Assembly: GCA_014377625.1 (NCBI GenBank)
Contig: JACMPG010000325.1
Location: 1-45,764 of the forward strand
Source of the DNA: Spirosoma sp.
Lineage (GTDB): Bacteria > Bacteroidota > Bacteroidia > Cytophagales > Spirosomataceae
Length of the DNA: 45,764 nucleotides
Reading direction: 5' to 3'
How positions within the stretch are numbered: the stretch's first letter is position 1; each line of letters begins with the position of its first letter. A model generated the notes under the pieces. That model did not search any database. It worked only from the letters and a program-made list of their open reading frames with translations, and was not told where the DNA came from. The position numbers and the translations under genes are program-made. Below, in pieces: positions 40,165-45,764 of this stretch.

Positions 40165-43100
40165 ATGACCGAATCCGAATTAAAAGACATTCTGCGCCAA
40201 CGATATTCTCTGGCGCGCTGGCAGGAATTACTTCAACTATTCTTCACCCGTATTGACTTGTTTCCTAGTAGTGGATATAGCCCGCTATTTGAATCCGTTG
40301 ATTTCGTTCGGAAGGCTTTTCAGTACGGTGTTATTTATCTCGAAAAAGATAAACGGCTTGCCGTAATAGACATCGAACTGACAGACAATAAAGTTATCAA
40401 CCGAAACCGCGCGCAACTGCGTGAACTCGTCGCTACGGTTGTTAATCAGAATACCGCTCACGGCGTATTAGCTATTTTTCACGGGCCAAATCAGCTTGAT
40501 TATCGCTTATCGCTGATTGTCAAGACGCCTAAGTTTGTGGATGGTGAGTTTATTGTGGATCAGACATACCCTAAACGCTATACGTATGTGCTGGGGCCTA
40601 ACGAATCATGTACGACAGCAGCCCGGCAGCTACTCAGCTTGTCCACTAAAAACAGATTGACTATAGAAGACATCACCAATGCTTTTTCGGTCGAAAAGGT
40701 ATCAACTGAGTTTTTTAAAGAGTACAAGTACAATTATGAAAAGAAATTCCTTGTTCATCTCACCCGTTTGGCCGGACAAACGCCCGAACTGCTGCCTGTT
40801 ACAGACGATACGTTGAACAGAAAAGAGCGTGAAGAAAAACGCGCTAAACTGCTTCGTGATTTTTGCAAACGGCTCATGGGTCGTGTTGTATTTTTGTATT
40901 TCGTCCAGAAAAAGGGATGGTTGGGAGCAGAGTCTAACGATAATGAATATAAAAAAGGTGATCCCGCTTTTTTGCAAACCCTATTTCGTGAGTTTGACCA
41001 ACTACCTCAACAAACTATCAACGCCTATTACCGCGACTGGCTATCGGTACTGTTTTTTGGGACACTGAACAAAAGACGCCCAAACGACGCTTTTACAATG
41101 CCATCGGGCCGAACGGTTCGTGTTCCATACTTAAATGGTGGCCTGTTCGACGATCAGAGTGAGCCGGATGCCAGCTTAATCAACTTCCCACCAACGTTTT
41201 TTCATAATGCCAACCAAACGGAAGTGCCAAATGAGCGTGGTCTGTTCGATTTTATGGATAGTTTCAACTTTACTGTCTATGAAGATAGTCCCGACGATCA
41301 GACGGTAGCAGTTGATCCCGAAATGCTCGGCCATATTTTCGAGAATTTACTCGAAGAAAACCGCTCGAAAGGAGCCATTTATACACCCAAAGAGTTTGTG
41401 CATTTTATGTGTCAGCAAAGCCTGACCGAATACCTGAAAACGCACCTGCCAACCGATAAACGTATGACCGACGCGATTGGGCAACTGGTTCGTGACAAAA
41501 GTACTGAGGGCATCCCGGCCCCGTTACTCGATCAGGTCGACGGTCTGCTTAAACAGGTGCGCATCTGTGACCCGGCCATTGGCTCCGGTGCGTTTCCGAT
41601 TGGGCTGTTGCAGGAAATATTTGCGATTCAGGAGGCTATCAATCTTAAACGCGGCTACAAAGTCTGGTCGCCGGCCACGGTAAAAAAACAGATTATCCAG
41701 CAATCCATCTACGGTGTCGATCTCGATGCCGGGGCGGTTGACATTGCCCGGCTGCGTTTTTGGTTGGCATTGGTAGTTGATGAGGAACAGCCCAAAGAAC
41801 TTCCTAACCTCGACTACAAAATCATGCAAGGAAACAGCCTACTCGAACGGTTTGAAACAATTGATCTAAGTAAGTTGTCAGACTTGCAGGAGGAAGGGGA
41901 CGTAATTTTTGCCGAACGTTCCCAATACGAAATTGGTGCCGATTTTAGTAAATCCCGGCAAGCGGTAGTACTTTTCGACCGGGTAAAAAAAGAAGAATTA
42001 CTTGAACTGATTAACAGCTTTTATAATGAAACGGACCCGGTTCAGAAACGTGAGAAGAAAGCCCGAATCAGCGAAATTGTGGATGGCCGAATCCATTACC
42101 AGCTACGCATGGACCGCGTTGACTTGGAACGCAAACTGACTAAGCTACAGAACGATCTGCGCCGGACATTTGGGCCTGATTTTCAAAACCTTGTCAACGC
42201 CAAATCAGAACAGGGAAAAACGCTGCAAAAGCTAACCAAGCAACTAGCCGAAAGCCAGGCGAAAGAAAACCGGCTGCTGGCCCTGCAACATACTGACGAC
42301 CGGCCCTATTTTCTGTGGAAACTTTATTTTCAGGATGTATTGCTGACGGATCAGCCTGGTTTCGACATCGTTATTGCCAACCCGCCTTACATGCGCGTTC
42401 AGGAAGTGGAGAAAGTACAGCCGCGCGAAAAATTACAATATGAAAATGAAGCATACGGTTATAAAGTAGCGAAGGGTTCTTATGATCTGGCAAACCTGTT
42501 TGTGGAGTTGGCCCTTACCAAACTAAGCAATGAACACACGGTCAACTGCTTTATTTTTCCGCATAAATTCTTCAATGCCAGCGGTGCTGAAGCTTTCCGT
42601 GAATTCCTGATCAAAGGGCAGTACGTTGATAAGATTGCTCACTTTGGGGCCAATCGGGTTTTTAACGATGTCGATACGTATGTGTGCATTGCGTTGCTCT
42701 CTAAAAGCAAACAGGCTAAGGAAGCATTCAGCGTACAGAAATTTCCGTTTGGTTCCGACTTCCGCCAGCTCATGACCGACGAGAGCCGCTATCAGTCTGT
42801 CAGCTACGACAAACTCCGGCGGGCAGCAAAGCTCTATGGTGGTAATCAGCCCTGGATTATCTTCGGCCATGAGACGGAATACGATCTGCTCGAAGAAATG
42901 TATGCCAACACAAACCGACGTTTAGAGGAGGTGGTTGAAATTTTTGTAGGACTGCAAACCAGCAACGATAAGTTGTATTTGCTGGATGTAACGCGGCAGG
43001 ATGATCGCTACTTTTGGGGTACCAATCAACTCAGTAATGAGGTGTGGCAGGTTGAAAAAACGTTTTTCAAGCCACTATTGCGCGGTCGCGATGTGCAGCG

Positions 43101-43947
43101 ATATGCTCCCCTACAAACCACTAACTACGTCTTTTTCCCGTATCAGGTAACTGGTAAATCGGCTAAACCCGTCCCATTACGAGTACTTGAAACCCAGTAC
43201 CCCGATACTTACCGCTACGTGATGGAGCAGGCCGACGTGTTTAAGGCTCGGGAGAGTGGCAAAGCGGCTAAAATGGAGTTTTGGTACGAATATATCTATC
43301 CCAAAAACCTCATTAAGTTCGAGCAACGCAAGTTATCCAGCATGGAGATTTGCACCAGCTACCCTAACGTGACGCTCAATAACGAACACTTATATCATAC
43401 TACAACAGTGTATAGTTGGGTAAAACGGGCCGACACCTCCGAATCGTACGAATACTTACTGGCCATTGCTAATTCGAGCCTGCTATGGTGGTTCCTCAAA
43501 AACACCGGTGATACACTTCAGGGTGATGCACGACGTATGAAAAGCAACTACCTCAATCCGTTTCCCTTACCGGCGCACGTTAGCCCCGCCACAGAAAAGG
43601 CTATAGCCACGTTAGTGCGCTACCTACTTTTCCTGAACGACCCGGCTCGTCCGGCCGTCAATCCATCGGTCAACAACACCTCTGTAGCTACTTACATGAG
43701 GCAGGTGGTGGATGGTTGCGTATTTGAACTGTACTTTGGCGAACACATGCGTACGCAAAAAATCGACATTCTATCGGCGGTAGAGCGGGAAGTCAAACCC
43801 ATTGACGAGTTACTGGAGAAGGTACAGGCCGAATGCATCAACGCTGTGTTTCTGGCCTGGCAGCGGTCGGAAAGCGAAGTACGCAACCGGCTAAAGCTGT
43901 TTACGACACGCAGTCCCGACCAGCTCGCTCTCATCCTGAATGCCTGA
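40165..43947 (+). CDS. Eco57I/TaqI-like N6-adenine DNA methyltransferase (large)
   Basis: 1260 aa from the ATG at 40165; a TTG at 40153 overlaps the previous stop. Methyltransferase motif I DPAIGSGAFP begins at D469, and the catalytic motif IV NPPY is at 739-742. GHIFENLLEENRSKGAIYTPKEFVHFMCQQ (in parts) is the usual run-in. The last 400 residues, with FVGLQTSNDKLYLL, KPLLRGRDVQRY and NNEHLYHTTTVYSW, look like a target-recognition (TaqI_C-like) region. The N-terminal 330 residues are unassigned. It would mark host DNA at a short motif, needing no separate HsdS. Confidence 0.92.
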   Translation: MTESELKDILRQRYSLARWQELLQLFFTRIDLFPSSGYSPLFESVDFVRKAFQYGVIYLEKDKRLAVIDIELTDNKVINRNRAQLRELVATVVNQNTAHGVLAIFHGPNQLDYRLSLIVKTPKFVDGEFIVDQTYPKRYTYVLGPNESCTTAARQLLSLSTKNRLTIEDITNAFSVEKVSTEFFKEYKYNYEKKFLVHLTRLAGQTPELLPVTDDTLNRKEREEKRAKLLRDFCKRLMGRVVFLYFVQKKGWLGAESNDNEYKKGDPAFLQTLFREFDQLPQQTINAYYRDWLSVLFFGTLNKRRPNDAFTMPSGRTVRVPYLNGGLFDDQSEPDASLINFPPTFFHNANQTEVPNERGLFDFMDSFNFTVYEDSPDDQTVAVDPEMLGHIFENLLEENRSKGAIYTPKEFVHFMCQQSLTEYLKTHLPTDKRMTDAIGQLVRDKSTEGIPAPLLDQVDGLLKQVRICDPAIGSGAFPIGLLQEIFAIQEAINLKRGYKVWSPATVKKQIIQQSIYGVDLDAGAVDIARLRFWLALVVDEEQPKELPNLDYKIMQGNSLLERFETIDLSKLSDLQEEGDVIFAERSQYEIGADFSKSRQAVVLFDRVKKEELLELINSFYNETDPVQKREKKARISEIVDGRIHYQLRMDRVDLERKLTKLQNDLRRTFGPDFQNLVNAKSEQGKTLQKLTKQLAESQAKENRLLALQHTDDRPYFLWKLYFQDVLLTDQPGFDIVIANPPYMRVQEVEKVQPREKLQYENEAYGYKVAKGSYDLANLFVELALTKLSNEHTVNCFIFPHKFFNASGAEAFREFLIKGQYVDKIAHFGANRVFNDVDTYVCIALLSKSKQAKEAFSVQKFPFGSDFRQLMTDESRYQSVSYDKLRRAAKLYGGNQPWIIFGHETEYDLLEEMYANTNRRLEEVVEIFVGLQTSNDKLYLLDVTRQDDRYFWGTNQLSNEVWQVEKTFFKPLLRGRDVQRYAPLQTTNYVFFPYQVTGKSAKPVPLRVLETQYPDTYRYVMEQADVFKARESGKAAKMEFWYEYIYPKNLIKFEQRKLSSMEICTSYPNVTLNNEHLYHTTTVYSWVKRADTSESYEYLLAIANSSLLWWFLKNTGDTLQGDARRMKSNYLNPFPLPAHVSPATEKAIATLVRYLLFLNDPARPAVNPSVNNTSVATYMRQVVDGCVFELYFGEHMRTQKIDILSAVEREVKPIDELLEKVQAECINAVFLAWQRSESEVRNRLKLFTTRSPDQLALILNA

Positions 43948-43974
43948 TCCTTTTTCCAATCTTGATCTTCACTC

Positions 43975-45639
43975 ATGAAACGTATTGCGTCTGTTCACCT
44001 CAAAAATTTCAAAGCCTTTCGCGACCAATTATTCGACTTCGATGGCAAACATATTTTGATTTACGGCACCAACGGCAGTGGCAAATCGTCGCTGTTTTGG
44101 GCCTTGTACACATTTCTGCAAAGCAGCCGGAAAGAGAACCCCGATATCCAACGATATTTTCAGCCCTTCAAGGCCGACGACGACACAACGTTTAGAAGTC
44201 TGAAAAACGTCTTTGCCAACGAAGCCGACGACGCCTTCATTAAACTAACCTGGTTCGATACCGACACGGGTATCCGCACGGAGCAGTGCATCGCTAAAGA
44301 AGCGGCCCGGATTAACAGCAATACTAATGGATCAGTGATCGAAGAGGCTGACTTAGCTTCGGATTTTATCAACTACAAACTGCTACAGAACTTCTATAAC
44401 GTTACGCATCGGCAGGCCATCAATTTGTGGGATGTATTCATAAGGGATGTTTTCCCCTTTTTTGTTGAGGACGGAAAGTCTTATCTGGAACGGCTAAATG
44501 AGCTTAAATTAGCCAAAGGGCGCAACGCTAAAGCAAAAAGTATTGCTGAAACAGATGGACTTAACGAACAGCTACAACTCTTCTTGTCAACCGTTGAAGT
44601 AAATGCTAATGCTTTTTTGAAAGATTACTTCCATGAGAAAAAAGATGTTTTAAAGCTGCATTTTCTACCTATAAATCACATCGGAATTTATCCGTTTATT
44701 GATTATGAGTGGTCAAAGAAGAACTCTAATCGTGAACCAGATGATAACCTGCCTGCCGGTCGTATTGACTTGTGGGTAGAAACATTCGATCAGGCAAGCA
44801 CCACATGGATAGCAAACTATCGCCCCCATTCTTTCCTAAACGAAGCTCAATTGACACGTATCGCCATTGCCGTACGGATTGGAGCACTACAGACCCGACC
44901 CACCGCCCCTGATTTTAAAATCCTTTGTCTGGACGATATGCTGATTAGTCTCGATATGTCGAACCGGGACAAGGTTATCAAGATGCTGCTGAACTACGAT
45001 GGTAAAGGCTCAGATTATTTCAACGACTTCCAGAAAATTATTCTAACTCACGACAAAGGTTTCTATAACATCATTCGCCGGTACACTTACCCGCAAGACT
45101 GGAAATACTATGAACTGAAACGCGACGAGAAGGACAGTAGTATCCCGCCAACGGTAACGCCAGGGCTTACCTTGTTACAGACAGCAACCACCCGATTTGA
45201 AGAGGGGTTATACGAGGAATGCGCATTGGCCTTACGCAAGGAGATTGAAGAACTGTGTAAGTGGGAGTTATATGATTTCAACGAAGAGCAAGCGGAGGAG
45301 AAGAGAAAGGACGAAACAAAAAAATACGCCACCTTACAAAATATGCTTGGCGAGATCAAGAATAAGCTGTGTGAACAGGAACGGCAACGATTCAATAGCC
45401 TGTTTGTAAACAAAAAAATTCCGCCTGAAAAGCTCCATAAGTTAGATGTTAACTTTGAAGTGGATGAAAGTGTGAGTGAATTCGACAAACACCATCTACG
45501 TGCTATACAGAAAGAATTAAGCCAATATATGATTCGGCAGTATGACGATGCCGCTAATGTCACACATCTATTCGATAGGGTTCAATTTGTTGTCGACTTT
45601 TATCTAAATAAGAATGCTCATCCAGAGACTGCCCGCTGA
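43975..45639 (+). CDS. SMC/RecF-like AAA ATPase, possibly truncated at its end
   Basis: 554 aa. Walker A GTNGSGKS is at 31-38. An ABC signature-like LNEAQLTRIA begins at L288 and Walker B ILCLDD ends at D320-D321, followed by SLDMSNRD. Between them is only a short insert, so there is no long coiled-coil arm as in SMC or Rad50. The C-terminal 150 residues are charged and helical (RKEIEELCKWEL) and may be a partner or effector region. The base composition is visibly AT-richer (17 G+C in the 60 bases 44641-44700). The TGA stop at 45637-45639 coincides with the apparent start of an IS element, so the natural end may be lost. Confidence 0.82.
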   Translation: MKRIASVHLKNFKAFRDQLFDFDGKHILIYGTNGSGKSSLFWALYTFLQSSRKENPDIQRYFQPFKADDDTTFRSLKNVFANEADDAFIKLTWFDTDTGIRTEQCIAKEAARINSNTNGSVIEEADLASDFINYKLLQNFYNVTHRQAINLWDVFIRDVFPFFVEDGKSYLERLNELKLAKGRNAKAKSIAETDGLNEQLQLFLSTVEVNANAFLKDYFHEKKDVLKLHFLPINHIGIYPFIDYEWSKKNSNREPDDNLPAGRIDLWVETFDQASTTWIANYRPHSFLNEAQLTRIAIAVRIGALQTRPTAPDFKILCLDDMLISLDMSNRDKVIKMLLNYDGKGSDYFNDFQKIILTHDKGFYNIIRRYTYPQDWKYYELKRDEKDSSIPPTVTPGLTLLQTATTRFEEGLYEECALALRKEIEELCKWELYDFNEEQAEEKRKDETKKYATLQNMLGEIKNKLCEQERQRFNSLFVNKKIPPEKLHKLDVNFEVDESVSEFDKHHLRAIQKELSQYMIRQYDDAANVTHLFDRVQFVVDFYLNKNAHPETAR

Positions 45640-45764
45640 ACTGTGTCAAGACTAAGGGGGAATAGAAGGGGAAATAAAAATTCATCCCTAATTTCACTTT
45701 ACCATGACTGACCAATTCGATTACGAAGCCTTCAAACAGGCCGCCATCAAAGGCCTTTACGAAG
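45638..45764 (+). mobile_element. Left part of a probable IS256-family insertion sequence (continues beyond the window)
   Basis: After the AAA stop comes GAACTGTGTCAAGACTAAGG, which resembles the terminal inverted repeat of Bacteroidota IS256-type elements, then a 66-nt AT-rich leader and a transposase-like start. Only the left end is in view; the inverted-repeat call is from resemblance, not a matched right end. Confidence 0.45.
45704..45764 (+). CDS. N-terminal 20 residues of a probable IS256-family transposase
   Basis: The ATG at 45704 opens a frame, MTDQFDYEAFKQAAIKGLYE, that runs off the right edge. F-D-(Y/F)-E-A-F-K-x-x-A-(I/L)-K-x-L-Y is the typical opening of Bacteroidota IS256 (Mutator-like, DDE) transposases. 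With 20 residues the call is tentative. Confidence 0.5.
   Translation, partial: MTDQFDYEAFKQAAIKGLYE

Noticed and set aside
35776-43947. Assigning the cassette to BREX or DISARM
   Set aside because: No PglZ, BrxC-like, DrmA or DrmB gene is visible in the window; the helicase and methyltransferase alone do not define either type.
43975-45639. Reading the ATPase as a full Rad50/SMC protein or an OLD-family nuclease
   Set aside because: There is no long coiled-coil arm and no recognisable TOPRIM motif set in the 554 residues.
1-45764. tRNA, rRNA, CRISPR array or prophage genes
   Set aside because: I saw no cloverleaf-like T-arm sequences, no regularly spaced 25-40-bp repeats and no phage structural genes; the repeats present are intergenic hairpins or a short 10-bp tandem array.

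Overview
The window looks like a chromosome segment of a Spirosoma-like member of the Cytophagales (phylum Bacteroidota). This rests on gene content and style: a FucP-type sugar permease, PorT-type outer-membrane barrel, AraC regulators with a 7-TM sensor half, YtxH and Lmo0937 stress proteins, a queuosine-precursor transporter and rbfA next to a LolC/E-type permease. Starts mostly lack Shine-Dalgarno sequences, a few -7 boxes of the TAnnTTTG type are visible, and intergenic hairpins are abundant. No sequence search was possible, so the genus is an inference.

Layout. 1-5.9 kb: tail of a gene entering from the left, a secreted RidA-like protein, a DUF4198/DoxX pair divergent from a tiny Cys-rich protein across a palindrome, an unknown membrane protein, hemW and a monofunctional transglycosylase. 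6-13.8 kb: envelope and housekeeping genes (YihY, queuosine-precursor transporter, a membrane protein, rbfA, LolC/E-type permease, FucP-type MFS, acyltransferase). 14-19.8 kb: membrane AraC regulator, sppA, a divergent Nramp-like transporter and a secreted ADP-ribosylglycohydrolase-family protein. 19.9-26.8 kb: accessory regulators (AraC, NarL, an HTH-only protein), DinB, NTF2-like, EthD and SDR proteins, plus a remnant of a sensor kinase. 26.9-33.3 kb: a stress block with Dps, a sugar-isomerase-like protein, two YtxH proteins, an exo/endonuclease/phosphatase protein, an unlisted 53-aa Lmo0937-type protein, a single-domain receiver and an NtrC-type sigma-54 activator. 33.4-35.6 kb: outer-membrane barrel and hisS.

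From 35.7 kb to the right edge lies a four-gene, same-strand cassette directly after the hisS terminator: (1) a PLD-nuclease/SNF2 helicase fusion, (2) a DUF1016 PD-(D/E)XK nuclease, (3) a large Eco57I/TaqI-like adenine methyltransferase with its own likely recognition region and (4) a compact SMC/RecF-like ATPase. Gaps are 8-27 nt, and a plausible promoter precedes gene 1. It reads as a restriction-modification-like antiphage locus, but it has no HsdS/HsdR, PglZ or DrmA/B in view. An apparent IS256-type element begins at or next to the stop codon of the fourth gene, so that gene may be truncated. This cassette is the best candidate for an undescribed system here.

Other signals of interest: a 17-bp motif resembling a -24/-12 promoter shared by the YtxH operon and the Lmo0937 gene, close to the NtrC-type regulator; a non-canonical metal site in the Nramp-like transporter; a dispersed CACAGAG/CTCTGTG hairpin family that reaches into coding ends; and a fourfold-symmetric palindrome at 23.4 kb.
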